Source: Bacillota bacterium
GTDB lineage: Bacteria; Bacillota; SHA-98; UBA4971
Assembly (NCBI GenBank): GCA_024653485.1
Contig: JANLFY010000007.1
Coordinates: forward strand, 113,627-177,626
Direction of reading: 5' to 3'
Length of the DNA stretch: 64,000 nucleotides
The notes under the pieces are model-generated. The model saw only the letters and a program-made list of their open reading frames with translations, made no database searches and was not told where the DNA came from. A program made the translations under genes and the position numbers. Shown here one piece after another: positions 8,399 to 17,795 of this stretch (position 1 is the stretch's first letter; every line of letters starts with the position of its first letter).

Positions 8399-10403
8399 AA
8401 TGAAGAAGGTCGTCCTGGTTGCACCGGTCTCGGAGGCTCGCGGGATCGCCGAGACCCTCCAGGAATTGGGCGTTCTCGAGCTCGTGAGGGAAGATTTGCA
8501 GGTCGATGGCGTGATGCCTAACGATGGCGCCGGCGCCTCCAGGGCTTCTGTCGGAGGTATTCAGGGTGACCGCGCAGGCCAGGCCGACGACGCCCGGGGC
8601 TTGGAGGAGATCGACCAACGCCTTAGTGAGCTAAAGTTCTGCATAGAGTTCCTTGACAGGTTCGAGAAGGTCAAGAAGAACCTCATTCAGCAATTCGCCG
8701 GCGGGAAAGTGCCCCTTTCCGAGTCAGCGTTCGAGGAATACGGCGGGCTATACGAAGAAGGCCACGAGGTGTACGAACGCTGCCGACAGCTGGACGAGGA
8801 GCTCACCAGGCTTCGCAACGAGGAGAGTCGCGTTCACTCCACGCTCAGCCAGCTCGAGCCGTGGTCGTGGCTCGACGTCCCGCTTGCTAGGATCTCGGGG
8901 ACGCATTTCCACTCGCTCATCTTGTGCGAGGTCCCCAAGAGGGCGCTCGACTCTGTCATAGATCGGCTCGAGGAATCCTGCTACGCCGTGCACATCGAGC
9001 GCGGACCTGAGAACAAGAGGACAGTGCCGGTTGCGGTGATATGCCCTGCCACCGATAGGCAGAGCGTGCTCGACGTGCTTGCGGAGAGAGGACTCGCTCC
9101 CGCCCAGTTGCCCGCGGCCGACGGCGCGCCAGCCGAGGAGATCCGAGCGTGCGGCGAGGAGCTCGCCCGCATCGCGCGCGAAACGGAGCGGGTAATGGGT
9201 GAGGTGAGACGCGTCCTCCCTGAACGCGTCAAGATACTATCACTGTACGATAGCCTGTCTCTGGAGCGGGATAGGCGAGCGCTTGAGCGCGGCTGTCCAA
9301 CGACGCGGACGGCCTTTGCCCTGGAGGGATGGGTGCGCGCTTCCGATCTCCCTGAGCTTGAGAAAGCGCTCGCGCCGCAGTCGGGGCTGGTATATGTTGA
9401 GACGCGGGACCCAATCGAGGGCGAGATCCCGCCTGTTGCGCTGGAGAACCCAGGGGCTGTGACTCCTTTTGAGGCCGTGACAGAGATCTACAGTATGCCT
9501 CAGGGCGGATCGGTGGACCCCACAACTGCGTTGGCACCGTTCTTCCTGGTATTCTTCGGCATAGCCCTCGGTGACGTTGGCTACGGGCTCGGCCTCACTG
9601 CGCTTTCCCTCCTACTCATGAAAAAGGTCAAGATGGCTGGTCTCGCAAAGAAGCTCTTCACTCTCCTAGCCATGTGCGGGGTATCGTCAGCGGTCGTGGG
9701 GGTCCTGACAGGAGGCTGGTTGGGCAATCTCGTCAAGATCCCGCCACTCTGGTTCAACCCGATGGACAACCCCATGCTCATGCTGGGGGTGTCGTTCGCC
9801 CTGGGCATAGTCCACATCTACGTGGGTCTTGGAATCAAGTTCTACTCCAACGTAAAGCGCGGGAGGCCTCTTGACGCTGTCTTCGACCAAGGGCTCTGGT
9901 ACGTATTCCTCACGGGCCTTCTCCTCCTTCTGGGAGGCACGAGTTTGAGGAACGAAGGGCTTGCGGCCGCAGGCCGGTGGGCTTCTCTTGCCGGGGCGGC
10001 TGGGCTCATCCTTACCCAGGGGCGCGCGCACAAGAACCCTCTCAAGCGTCTTGGATCGGGAGTCCTCAGCCTCTACGGGGTGACAGGGTATCTCAGCGAC
10101 GTGCTGTCGTATTCCAGGCTTCTCGCGCTCGGGCTCGCCTCATCGGTGATCGCGGTGGTGATCGACGACATGGCCTTGCGGATGGCCGGAGTGCCGTTCG
10201 TGGGGTGGATTCCCATGCTCCTTTTGCTCCTGGTGGGACACGGGTTCAACCTCGCGATCAACGTGGTGGGCTCGTACGTGCATTCGAGCAGGTTGCAATA
10301 CGTGGAGTTTTTCAGCAAGTTCTTCGAAGGGGGCGGGCGAAGGTTCCTGCCCTTCAGAAAGAGGACGAAGTACATCGAAGTCATGGAGGAAGGGGAGGCA
10401 TAA
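8385..10403 (+). CDS. atpI: V/A-type ATP synthase subunit I (a-subunit)
   Basis: 672 residues from a GTG; the V-A-R-M-K-K-V start is typical of the family. Residues 1-370 form the cytoplasmic arm, with coiled coils at about 70-150 and 225-280. The C-terminal part (about 375-650) has seven or eight membrane helices. R578 in an S-Y-S-R-L-L motif is the conserved arginine facing the rotor ring that is essential for ion transfer. The subunit forms the stator half-channels of the membrane sector. It lies between the stalk subunit and the rotor proteolipid in the classical order I-K-E-C-F-A-B-D. Confidence 0.92.
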   Translation: MAVARMKKVVLVAPVSEARGIAETLQELGVLELVREDLQVDGVMPNDGAGASRASVGGIQGDRAGQADDARGLEEIDQRLSELKFCIEFLDRFEKVKKNLIQQFAGGKVPLSESAFEEYGGLYEEGHEVYERCRQLDEELTRLRNEESRVHSTLSQLEPWSWLDVPLARISGTHFHSLILCEVPKRALDSVIDRLEESCYAVHIERGPENKRTVPVAVICPATDRQSVLDVLAERGLAPAQLPAADGAPAEEIRACGEELARIARETERVMGEVRRVLPERVKILSLYDSLSLERDRRALERGCPTTRTAFALEGWVRASDLPELEKALAPQSGLVYVETRDPIEGEIPPVALENPGAVTPFEAVTEIYSMPQGGSVDPTTALAPFFLVFFGIALGDVGYGLGLTALSLLLMKKVKMAGLAKKLFTLLAMCGVSSAVVGVLTGGWLGNLVKIPPLWFNPMDNPMLMLGVSFALGIVHIYVGLGIKFYSNVKRGRPLDAVFDQGLWYVFLTGLLLLLGGTSLRNEGLAAAGRWASLAGAAGLILTQGRAHKNPLKRLGSGVLSLYGVTGYLSDVLSYSRLLALGLASSVIAVVIDDMALRMAGVPFVGWIPMLLLLLVGHGFNLAINVVGSYVHSSRLQYVEFFSKFFEGGGRRFLPFRKRTKYIEVMEEGEA

Positions 10404-10409
10404 CACACG

Positions 10410-10904
10410 ATGGACGTCACACTAGGCATGATCCTGGGATTTCTCGGCATAGCCCTGGCGGTGGCCCTGCCAGGCGTCGGATCGGCCATGGGGGTAGGGC
10501 TAGTGGGCTCGGCGGGGTCGGGGGTCGTCACGGAGGACCCGGACAAGTTCGGACAGATACTGCTCTTGCAGGTCATTCCCGGAACGCAGGGCATATACGG
10601 GCTCCTCACTGGGTTCGTCCTCATGATGAAGCTCGGGGTGTTCAGCGGGAGCGTGCTCAGACTGACAACGTCCGAAGGGCTGCTCGTCATAATGGCTGTG
10701 CTCCCCATCGCCGTGGTCGGCTGGCTTTCCGCAATTCACCAGGGAAAGGTCGCGGCGGCTGGCGTTGGGGTCGTGGCGAAGAGGCCTGAGGAGCTGGGTA
10801 AGCCCGTTACCTTCGCGGCCATGGTGGAAACGTACGCGGTGCTTGCGTTCCTCGCGTCGCTGCTTCTCATCATGTTCGGCCTGCCTCTCAAAGGAGTGGC
10901 GTGA
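10410..10904 (+). CDS. atpK: V/A-type ATP synthase subunit K, rotor proteolipid, with sodium-binding signature
   Basis: 164 residues forming four membrane helices, i.e. two fused hairpins. Compared from memory with Enterococcus hirae NtpK, every sodium ligand is present at the matching spacing. T59 and Q60 lie in P-G-T-Q-G-I-Y, Q111 lies in H-Q-G-K, and E140 lies in V-E-T-Y; I56 replaces the residue that contributes only a backbone carbonyl. As in NtpK, only the second hairpin carries the ion-binding glutamate. The subunit forms the rotating ring of the membrane sector. The pattern favours sodium over protons as coupling ion. The gene starts six bases after subunit I. Confidence 0.92.
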   Translation: MDVTLGMILGFLGIALAVALPGVGSAMGVGLVGSAGSGVVTEDPDKFGQILLLQVIPGTQGIYGLLTGFVLMMKLGVFSGSVLRLTTSEGLLVIMAVLPIAVVGWLSAIHQGKVAAAGVGVVAKRPEELGKPVTFAAMVETYAVLAFLASLLLIMFGLPLKGVA

Positions 10905-11504
10905 ATGTCGGCTCTCGAGAAGATGCAGGAGAAGATCCTGCAAGATGCGAAGGCCAAGGCTGACGAGATCGTGGCTGCGGCCACGGCGGAGGCTCAGGCG
11001 ATAGTGGCCGAGGCCAGGGAAGAAGCTACGAGAAAGCGAGATGAGGTGCTGGCGCGGGGCAAGGAGAACGCCGACGAAGAGATGAGGCGTGCCCTAACAC
11101 TCGCGGAGCTTGATGCCCGCAAACAACTGCTTGCAACGAAGGCTGCCCTCATCGACGAGGTATTCCAGGAAGCTCGGAAGCGGCTCACTTCGCTGGAACC
11201 GGGCCGGTACAGGGCTTACTTGAAACGGGCGATTCTCGAGGCCGTGGAAAGCGGCGAGGAAGAGGTCGTCCTGTCGGCACGGGATCTCGAGAGCGTCGGA
11301 CCTGAAGTCGTGTCGGAGGTGAACGCGGAGCTGGCGAAGCAAGGTCGTAAGGGCGCGCTTCGACTTTCCGGCGTTCCCGGCGGATTCACCGGAGGCTTCG
11401 TCTTGCGGACGGGAAGAACGGAAGTGAACTCCACGTTCGATGCCCTCCTCGCGCGAGAGCGCGAAGCGTTGGTAGTTGAGGTAGCAAAGGTCCTGTTCGG
11501 CTGA
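10905..11504 (+). CDS. atpE: V/A-type ATP synthase subunit E
   Basis: 199 residues. The ATG directly follows the stop of the proteolipid gene, which suggests coupled translation. The N-terminal 90 residues are a long charged coiled coil that pairs with the G/H subunit in the peripheral stalk. The C-terminal half is the globular head that binds the catalytic sector, with a G-G-F-x-G-G-F motif near 158-164. It fits the family in length and in the operon order. A 45-base gap separates it from the subunit C gene. Confidence 0.87.
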   Translation: MSALEKMQEKILQDAKAKADEIVAAATAEAQAIVAEAREEATRKRDEVLARGKENADEEMRRALTLAELDARKQLLATKAALIDEVFQEARKRLTSLEPGRYRAYLKRAILEAVESGEEEVVLSARDLESVGPEVVSEVNAELAKQGRKGALRLSGVPGGFTGGFVLRTGRTEVNSTFDALLAREREALVVEVAKVLFG

Positions 11505-11549
11505 GGCTCAGCACCCGAAGGGGCATCCCGGGAGGTGACGGACGGCGAG

Positions 11550-12554
11550 ATGCTAGGGCTTGAATCCAGGTACGCATATGCTACCGGGCGCGTGAGGGTG
11601 CTCGAGACGAGGCTCCTCGACCGGGGTCGCATAGACCGGATGATCGAGGCCCCCGACCTCGAGGGGGCGCTGAAAGTATTGGCCGAGGCGGGCTATGCCC
11701 GCGCTCAGGTTTCGGGCAGATCCCTCATGACCGTTGACGAGATAACGTCGAGTGAGGAAGCCAGGCTTGCTCGTCTGATTCAGGAGACGGCTCCGGAGCC
11801 AGGGCTCGTGGAGTTGGTCACGGCGAGATGGGACTTCCACAACCTGAAGGCGATGATGAAGGCGAAGCTGCACCGAGTTCCTCCGGAGAAGGCTGTGGCG
11901 AGGCATGGCGCCTGCGACCTGGCTTTGATCGAACGTGCGGTGGAAGGTGACGGAAGGGGCCTGCCAGCTCAACTCGCTGAGGCGCTCAGCGTGGCCAGGG
12001 CTGCCCACGAACTGCGCCCCACTCCTGAGACCATCGACATCGCGGTGGACCGCGAGATGTATCGCTACCTTCTGGCGAAGGCGAACTCGCTCCGCATTCG
12101 GTACCTTGTGGACCTCATTCAAACGGAGATAGACCTCTTTAACCTCGCGGTTTACTTCAGGTCGAGGAGGATGGGGAGGGACAGACGGCTTGCGGAGCAA
12201 GCGATGGCGCCTGGCGGAAAGCTGAGCCCGCTCATGCTCATGGCGTCGTACGACCAGCCTCTTGAAGCCGTGGCAACGAGCGTGGCGGGCACCGGATACG
12301 AGGCCTTGGCGGGTCGGGCAGCGGGCGCGCTCGCAGAAGGAAGGCCCATCGCCGAGTTGGAGAGGATGTCGGAGGAATTGATGTGGGAGCGCATCCGCAA
12401 AGCGCGCTACGTTCCACTCGGACCCGAGCCGCTCGTTGGATACATTTTCGCGAAACTGTACGAGCTCAGACTGGTGAGGCTCATCCTCGTCGAGAAGCTC
12501 TCGGGCGTGTCTAGGGATACCATCAGAGAAAGGCTGCGTGATGTGAGTGTTTAA
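11550..12554 (+). CDS. atpC: V/A-type ATP synthase subunit C (AC39-like)
   Basis: 334 residues from the ATG at 11550, with GGAGGTGA 11 bases upstream; a GTG at 11535 would lie within that ribosome site. The sequence starts with Y-A-Y-A-x-G-R-V, a hallmark of AC39 proteins. The rest is helical, with a Y-L-V-D-L-I-Q-T-E-I-D-L-x-N-L segment near 190-205 typical of the family. The funnel-shaped subunit links the central stalk to the proteolipid ring. Its last eight bases overlap the start of the subunit F gene. Confidence 0.87.
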   Translation: MLGLESRYAYATGRVRVLETRLLDRGRIDRMIEAPDLEGALKVLAEAGYARAQVSGRSLMTVDEITSSEEARLARLIQETAPEPGLVELVTARWDFHNLKAMMKAKLHRVPPEKAVARHGACDLALIERAVEGDGRGLPAQLAEALSVARAAHELRPTPETIDIAVDREMYRYLLAKANSLRIRYLVDLIQTEIDLFNLAVYFRSRRMGRDRRLAEQAMAPGGKLSPLMLMASYDQPLEAVATSVAGTGYEALAGRAAGALAEGRPIAELERMSEELMWERIRKARYVPLGPEPLVGYIFAKLYELRLVRLILVEKLSGVSRDTIRERLRDVSV

Positions 12555-12870
12555 GTTCGCAGCCGTGGGTGAAGAGGGTTCAGTGTTCGGGTTCCGCGCC
12601 CTCGGAGTGGACGTCTTCGTTGTCAAACCCGAGGACGACGCTGCGGCCGTTCTTCAAGACGCCCGCAAAGGAGGGTATGCCGTGATCTTCGTCACCGAGC
12701 ATGTGGCGAAGGCTGTGCCCGAGGTCATAGAGGGATTCCAGGACACGCCGCTGCCTGCGGTGCTCATCATACCAGGCGTGGGTGGCTCTCTGGGGCTTGC
12801 CTCGCAAAGGATGAAGAGGATCGTCGAAAAGGCGGTCGGAGCCGACATCCTGTTTCAAGAGAGAGGGTAG
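12547..12870 (+). CDS. atpF: V/A-type ATP synthase subunit F
   Basis: 107 residues from a GTG that overlaps the end of the subunit C gene. The Rossmann-like fold is evident: a first strand with V-G-x-E, the G-F-R-A-L-G-V motif near 15-21, then V-I-F-V-T-E and a P-A-V-L-I-I-P-G strand near 75-82. This small subunit is part of the central stalk with subunit D and regulates ATP hydrolysis. The length is normal. The subunit A gene starts eight bases after its stop. Confidence 0.9.
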   Translation: MFKFAAVGEEGSVFGFRALGVDVFVVKPEDDAAAVLQDARKGGYAVIFVTEHVAKAVPEVIEGFQDTPLPAVLIIPGVGGSLGLASQRMKRIVEKAVGADILFQERG

Positions 12871-12878
12871 GATCGTCG

Positions 12879-14651
12879 ATGGACGTGGGAAGGATCATCA
12901 AGGTTTCGGGGCCGCTCGTTGTGGCGGAGGGCATGGGCGATGCCAGAATGTACGATGTCGTGCGCGTGAGCGAGAAGAAGCTCATTGGCGAGATCATCGA
13001 GATGCGCGGCGACAAGGCTTCGATCCAGGTGTACGAGGAGACCGCCGGGCTCGGGCCGGGGGAACCCGTGTACTCGACGGGCGAGGCCCTCTCGGTGGAA
13101 TTGGGCCCGGGGCTCATCGAGTCCATCTACGATGGGATTCAGAGGCCTCTCGACAAGATCCGGGCCGCGGTGGGCGACCGCATCGAGCGCGGCGTGGAGT
13201 TTCCTGGTCTCGACCGCGGGCGAAGGTGGTCGTTCGAGCCTCGGGTGAAGCCAGGTGACCGCGTAGGTCCGGGGGACGTGCTAGGTGTGGTGCAGGAGAC
13301 CAGTGTCGTGGAGCACAGGATCATGGTTCCCCGAGACGTGGAGGGTGTCGTGGACGAGATCCGCGCCGGGGAGTTCACCGTGCTCGACGTCGTCGCCAGG
13401 ATCAATACGGTGTCGGGCGTGAGGGACATCACGATGGTATCGAGGTGGCCGGTGAGGCGCGGCCGCCCCTACAAGGAGAAACTCGCTCCTTACCAGCCGC
13501 TCGTCACCGGGCAGCGCATCATAGACACGTTCTTCCCCGTGGCGAAAGGCGGCACAGCGTGCGTGCCAGGTCCCTTCGGCAGCGGCAAGACGGTGGTTCA
13601 GCACCAACTTGCGAGGTGGGCGGACGCCGACATAATCGTGTACGTCGGATGCGGCGAGCGCGGGAACGAGATGACCGAAGTGCTCATGGACTTCCCAGAG
13701 CTCACCGACCCGCGCACGGGCGAGCCGCTCATGAAGCGCACAGTACTCGTGGCGAACACTTCAGACATGCCTGTTGCGGCGAGGGAGGCCTCGGTGTACA
13801 CCGGGATCACGATCGCCGAGTACTTCCGTGACATGGGTTACAACGTCGCCCTCATGGCGGACTCCACGTCGCGGTGGGCGGAGGCGCTGCGTGAGATATC
13901 CGGAAGGCTCGAGGAAATGCCCGGCGAGGAAGGCTACCCGGCGTACCTCAGCTCACGGGCTGCGGAGTTCTATGAGAGAGCCGGCCGCGTGAGGTGTCTG
14001 GGCAGCGACGACCGTGAGGGCACGCTCACTGTAGTCGGCGCGGTGTCGCCTCCGGGCGGCGACCTCTCTGAGCCGGTAACCCAAGCCACTTTGCGCATAG
14101 TCAAGGTCTTCTGGGGCCTCGACGACTCGCTGGCGGCGCGCCGTCACTTCCCGGCTATCAACTGGCTCATCAGCTACTCGTTGTACCTCGAGAGGCTTGA
14201 GGAGCACATAACCGACACGGTCGCCTCCGATTTCGGTTCGCTGCGGGCGGAAGCCATGAAGATCCTTCAGGAAGAGGCGGAACTGGAGGAGATAGTGAGG
14301 TTGGTGGGCGTGGACGCGCTCTCGGTGAAGGACAGGCTCACTCTCGAGACCGCTAAGAGCCTGCGCGAGGACTTCCTCCATCAAAACGCTTTCCACGAAG
14401 TGGATACGTACACCTCACTTAAGAAACAGCGGCTGATGCTCAAGGCCATCCTCGACTTCCATCACGCGGCGCTCGCCGCGGTGGAGCAAGGCGTGAGCCT
14501 CGAACGCATCCTCGAGCTCCCTGTGAGGGACGCCATAGCGAGGATGAAATACGTGCCGGAAAGCGACACGACGAGGCTAGACAAGATCGGCGAGGATGTG
14601 GCGAAGGCGTTTGCCGACCTTGCTCAGGCTGGGGGTGAAGAGGTTGCTTAA
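12879..14651 (+). CDS. atpA: V/A-type ATP synthase catalytic subunit A
   Basis: 590 residues, the usual length. The N-terminal beta-barrel covers 1-70. The family-specific non-homologous insert lies at about 115-185. The Walker A motif G-P-F-G-S-G-K-T is at 231-238, and a G-E-R-G-N-E-M motif follows near 260. An [11 protein letters not shown] segment near 330 contacts nucleotide. The subunit hydrolyses or makes ATP in the head of the complex. Its 3' end overlaps the beginning of the subunit B gene. Confidence 0.96.
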   Translation: MDVGRIIKVSGPLVVAEGMGDARMYDVVRVSEKKLIGEIIEMRGDKASIQVYEETAGLGPGEPVYSTGEALSVELGPGLIESIYDGIQRPLDKIRAAVGDRIERGVEFPGLDRGRRWSFEPRVKPGDRVGPGDVLGVVQETSVVEHRIMVPRDVEGVVDEIRAGEFTVLDVVARINTVSGVRDITMVSRWPVRRGRPYKEKLAPYQPLVTGQRIIDTFFPVAKGGTACVPGPFGSGKTVVQHQLARWADADIIVYVGCGERGNEMTEVLMDFPELTDPRTGEPLMKRTVLVANTSDMPVAAREASVYTGITIAEYFRDMGYNVALMADSTSRWAEALREISGRLEEMPGEEGYPAYLSSRAAEFYERAGRVRCLGSDDREGTLTVVGAVSPPGGDLSEPVTQATLRIVKVFWGLDDSLAARRHFPAINWLISYSLYLERLEEHITDTVASDFGSLRAEAMKILQEEAELEEIVRLVGVDALSVKDRLTLETAKSLREDFLHQNAFHEVDTYTSLKKQRLMLKAILDFHHAALAAVEQGVSLERILELPVRDAIARMKYVPESDTTRLDKIGEDVAKAFADLAQAGGEEVA

Positions 14652-16026
14652 AGAGTACCTTACGGTCTCCGAAGTCGTCGGGCCGCTGATGATGGTGGAG
14701 CAGGTTCGGGACGTGAAATACGGAGAGCTCGTTGAGATAGAGATCGCTTCAGGCGAGACCCGGCGGGGGAGAGTGCTCGAGGCGTCCGGGTCGAGGGCGC
14801 TCGTGCAGCTCTTCGAGGGGTCGGCCGGGCTCAACCTCGCCAAGGCCAGGGTCAGGTTCCTCGGAAGGGGCATCGAGCTGGCGGTGGCCCCGGAGATGCT
14901 TGGACGGGTTTTCGACGGGTTTGGTCGCCCGCGTGATGGGGGGCCGCCTGTGATCCCCGAGAAGAGACTCGACATAAACGGGAGTCCCATAAACCCTTAT
15001 GCCCGGAACTACCCATCGGAGTTCATTCAGACTGGAGTCTCCGCGATCGACGGCATGAACACCCTGGTGCGTGGGCAGAAGCTTCCCATCTTCTCCGGGT
15101 CTGGCCTTCCGCACGCCGCGCTCGCGGCGCAGATCGCGAGGCAGGCCCGGGTGCTGGGAACCGATGAGAAGTTCTCCGTGGTGTTCGGCGCCATGGGCAT
15201 AACGTTCGAGGAGGCGGACTACTTCATCAGAGACTTCAGGCGCACTGGAGCCATAGAGCGGGCGGTCCTCTTCCTGAACCTTGCCAACGATCCGGCCATA
15301 GAGCGGATATCCACGCCCAGAATGGCGCTCACGGCCGCGGAGTACCTCGCGTACGAGAGGGATATGCACGTGCTCGTCATTCTCACGGACATGACGAATT
15401 ACTGCGAGGCCCTGCGCGAAGTGTCCGCGGCACGCAAGGAGGTCCCGGGACGGCGCGGGTATCCCGGGTACCTTTACACCGACCTTGCCACCATCTACGA
15501 GAGGGCCGGAAGGATCAAGGGACGGAACGGCTCCATCACCCAGATTCCCATCCTGACCATGCCCGAGGATGACAAGACCCATCCCATCGTGGATCTCACC
15601 GGCTACATCACGGAAGGGCAGATATTCCTGTCGCGGGAACTCCATCGGAAGGGGATATATCCGCCCATCGACGTCCTGCCCTCCCTGTCCAGACTGAAAG
15701 ACAAGGGGATAGGCAAGGGCAAGACGCGGGAGGACCACGCAGATACGATGAACCAGCTCTACGCGGCGTACGCGCGAGGCAAGGAAGCCAAGGAACTCGC
15801 GGTGATCCTGGGAGAGGCCGCCCTATCTGACGTGGATAAGCAGTTCTCCAGGTTTGCCGACGAGTTCGAAGCGCGCTACGTGAGGCAAGGCGCCGAGGAG
15901 AACCGCGCGATCGAACAGACTCTCGGCATAGGCTGGGAGCTTCTGGCGATGCTTCCCACGAGGGAGCTCAAGAGGGTCAGGGAGGAGTACATCCAGAAAT
16001 ACATGCCGAAGGCTCGGACAGCATAG
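14635..16026 (+). CDS. atpB: V/A-type ATP synthase regulatory subunit B
   Basis: 463 residues from the GTG at 14635, overlapping subunit A by 17 bases. A TTG at 14644 would give the family-typical L-K-E-Y-L-T start and is a good alternative. As in all B subunits there is no intact Walker A: the equivalent loop reads F-S-G-S-G-L-P-H, with a Q-I-A-R-Q-A helix after it. An [16 protein letters not shown] segment and P-G-R-R-G-Y-P-G-Y are conserved. It forms the non-catalytic sites of the head. The A-B order is standard. Confidence 0.94.
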   Translation: MKRLLKEYLTVSEVVGPLMMVEQVRDVKYGELVEIEIASGETRRGRVLEASGSRALVQLFEGSAGLNLAKARVRFLGRGIELAVAPEMLGRVFDGFGRPRDGGPPVIPEKRLDINGSPINPYARNYPSEFIQTGVSAIDGMNTLVRGQKLPIFSGSGLPHAALAAQIARQARVLGTDEKFSVVFGAMGITFEEADYFIRDFRRTGAIERAVLFLNLANDPAIERISTPRMALTAAEYLAYERDMHVLVILTDMTNYCEALREVSAARKEVPGRRGYPGYLYTDLATIYERAGRIKGRNGSITQIPILTMPEDDKTHPIVDLTGYITEGQIFLSRELHRKGIYPPIDVLPSLSRLKDKGIGKGKTREDHADTMNQLYAAYARGKEAKELAVILGEAALSDVDKQFSRFADEFEARYVRQGAEENRAIEQTLGIGWELLAMLPTRELKRVREEYIQKYMPKARTA

Positions 16027-16029
16027 GAA

Positions 16030-16050
16030 CCCGGGGCCACAGTCCCCGGG
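16030..16050 (+). other. Hairpin in the atpB-atpD gap
   Basis: A perfect seven-base inverted repeat (16030-16036 with 16044-16050) around a seven-base loop, four bases after the atpB stop and with no U-tract. It lies in the only long gap (134 bases) of the operon and could mark an RNA processing or stability site. Confidence 0.4.
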
Positions 16051-16160
16051 GTGCCGGGGGACCAGGAATAGGCGGGATTATACGAGAGGGAGGGAGCCGC
16101 GAGGCGCTCTGAGCAGGACAGGAACCCTGAATAGGGGCGGGGCGCCTGCGCGGCGATGTC

Positions 16161-16787
16161 ATGGAGGTCAGGGTAAGCCCGACCCGCATGCAGCTTCTGA
16201 GGCTCAAGAAGCGCCTTGCCATGGCGGAGCGTGGGCACAAGCTGCTGAAGGACAAGCGCGATGAACTCATGAAGAAGTTCCTGGATCTCATCAGGCAGGA
16301 ACAGGTGTTGCGCGGACGCGTTGAGGAGGGCCTCGAGAGAGTTCTACCTGCCTTTGTCAGAGCCCGCGCCGCCATGTCAGGAGAAGCTCTCGAAGAGGCC
16401 TTCATGGTGCCGAAGGTGTCATGCGGCGTCGACGTGTCCACCGCGACGATCATGAACGTCAAGGTGCCCGAGTTCACTTGGCGTGGTGAAGAGGTGCGGG
16501 ACGTATACCCCTACGGGTTCGGCGGGACGAGCGCGTCTCTGGACGACGCTGTCGCCGGTCTCGCGGAGCTGCTGCCCAAGTTGGCGGAGCTCGCCGAGGC
16601 GGAGAGGGCCATCGAGCTCCTGGCCGACGAGATCGAAAAGACACGGCGTCGTGTGAACGCACTTGAGTACGTCCTCATACCTAACCTAAGGAACGCAGCC
16701 AAGTACATCACAATGAAGCTCGACGAGATGGAGCGCGGAAACCTCACCCGTCTCATGAAGGTGAAGGACATGGTCCGCGCGAAATAG
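16161..16787 (+). CDS. atpD: V/A-type ATP synthase subunit D (central stalk)
   Basis: 208 residues from an ATG. The start V-S-P-T-R-M-Q-L-L-R-L-K-K-R-L is the classical subunit D signature, followed by G-H-K-L-L-K-D-K-R-D-E-L. The two terminal regions form long helices that make the rotating coiled-coil shaft. The middle (about 80-125) is the less conserved head. The C-terminal R-R-V-N-A-L-E-Y motif at about 165-172 is also typical. It is last in the operon and converges on a minus-strand transporter gene 37 bases away. No clear terminator was seen between them. Confidence 0.93.
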   Translation: MEVRVSPTRMQLLRLKKRLAMAERGHKLLKDKRDELMKKFLDLIRQEQVLRGRVEEGLERVLPAFVRARAAMSGEALEEAFMVPKVSCGVDVSTATIMNVKVPEFTWRGEEVRDVYPYGFGGTSASLDDAVAGLAELLPKLAELAEAERAIELLADEIEKTRRRVNALEYVLIPNLRNAAKYITMKLDEMERGNLTRLMKVKDMVRAK

Positions 16788-16824
16788 ACGTCTGCGATCT
16801 CTCCTGAGCCGTCGCTATCCGTGT

Positions 16825-17793
16825 TCACTGCTTGAGCCTCGGATCCAGAGCATCACGCAGCCCGTCGCCGAACAGGTTGAACCCGAGCACGGTAAGGCAG
16901 ATGGCAATACCTGGGAACATCGACCACCACCACTTGCCCGCTAGCAGGTACTCCTGACCGCGCGATATCTCGTAACCCCAGCTCGGAGTGGGGGGCTGCG
17001 TGCCAAACCCGAGGAAGGTGAGGCCCGCCTCGAGCATCACAATGCCGCCCATGCCGAGGGTTGCAGACACGATGACAGGGGCGATGACGTTGGGCAGGAT
17101 ATGCCTGAAGATCACCCTGGCATCGCTGGCACCGGAGGCTATCGCGGCCTGAACGAACTCGGTTTCCTTTATGGCCATCACCTGGCCCCTCACGATCCTC
17201 CCTATCTGTATCCAGGAGATGGCTCCAATCACGGTGTACACCAGTGTGTCGCTGGGCGGCAGGTACGCGACTACAGTTATAACGAACAGCAGGAACGGGA
17301 AGGCGAAGATGACGTTTATGAGCCACGACACGACATCGTCCACGAACCCACCGTAGTAGCCAGCGAGAGCGCCGAGCGTAGTGCCGATCGCCACCGAGAT
17401 TATCGTGGCCGCCACGGCCAGTCTGAGCGATATTCTGGTGCCGTACACTACCCTAGAGAACACGTCCCTTCCGTACAAGTCCGTCCCGAACCAGTGTTTG
17501 GCACTCGGGGGCGCGAGCTGCGCGGAAGCTCCTTCCGTCCACATGAGCTGCTCGATAGGATCGTAGGGGGCGATCCACGGTGCGAAGACCGCGCAGAGTA
17601 CCACGAGGAGCACCAGAGACAAGCCGAACATCGCGGACTTGTTCCTCTTCAGGCGCAGCCAGGCGTAATACCAGAGGCTCTTTCCGGCCTCTTCGCGGGC
17701 CCGTCGTTCGCGGGCCACGGGCCGTGCCGCGGGCGATGCGGGGGTGTTCGTGTTCGCCGAAGCGGAGCTCGTTCCTCCCATCTCTTCGCACAC
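16825..17793 (-). CDS. dppC: Peptide-type ABC transporter permease, DppC family
   Basis: 322 residues; an internal ATG at 17781 is an alternative start. A long basic N-terminal tail (1-40) precedes the first helix (about 52-72). The DppC landmarks are P-x-x-x-x-W-F-G-T-D-x-x-G-R-D near 95-112, then six membrane helices in total. An E-A-x-x-A-S-G-A loop near 220 docks the ATPases. The C-terminal L-N-L-F-G-D-G-L-R-D-A-L-D-P pattern is also typical, with F in place of the first L. It forms the channel with the DppB partner three bases upstream. No ATPase gene follows in this direction, so the complex must borrow ATPases from elsewhere. The substrate is unknown; di- or oligopeptides are most common. 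Confidence 0.9.
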   Translation of the reverse strand: MCEEMGGTSSASANTNTPASPAARPVARERRAREEAGKSLWYYAWLRLKRNKSAMFGLSLVLLVVLCAVFAPWIAPYDPIEQLMWTEGASAQLAPPSAKHWFGTDLYGRDVFSRVVYGTRISLRLAVAATIISVAIGTTLGALAGYYGGFVDDVVSWLINVIFAFPFLLFVITVVAYLPPSDTLVYTVIGAISWIQIGRIVRGQVMAIKETEFVQAAIASGASDARVIFRHILPNVIAPVIVSATLGMGGIVMLEAGLTFLGFGTQPPTPSWGYEISRGQEYLLAGKWWWSMFPGIAICLTVLGFNLFGDGLRDALDPRLKQ

Positions 17794-17795
17794 TC

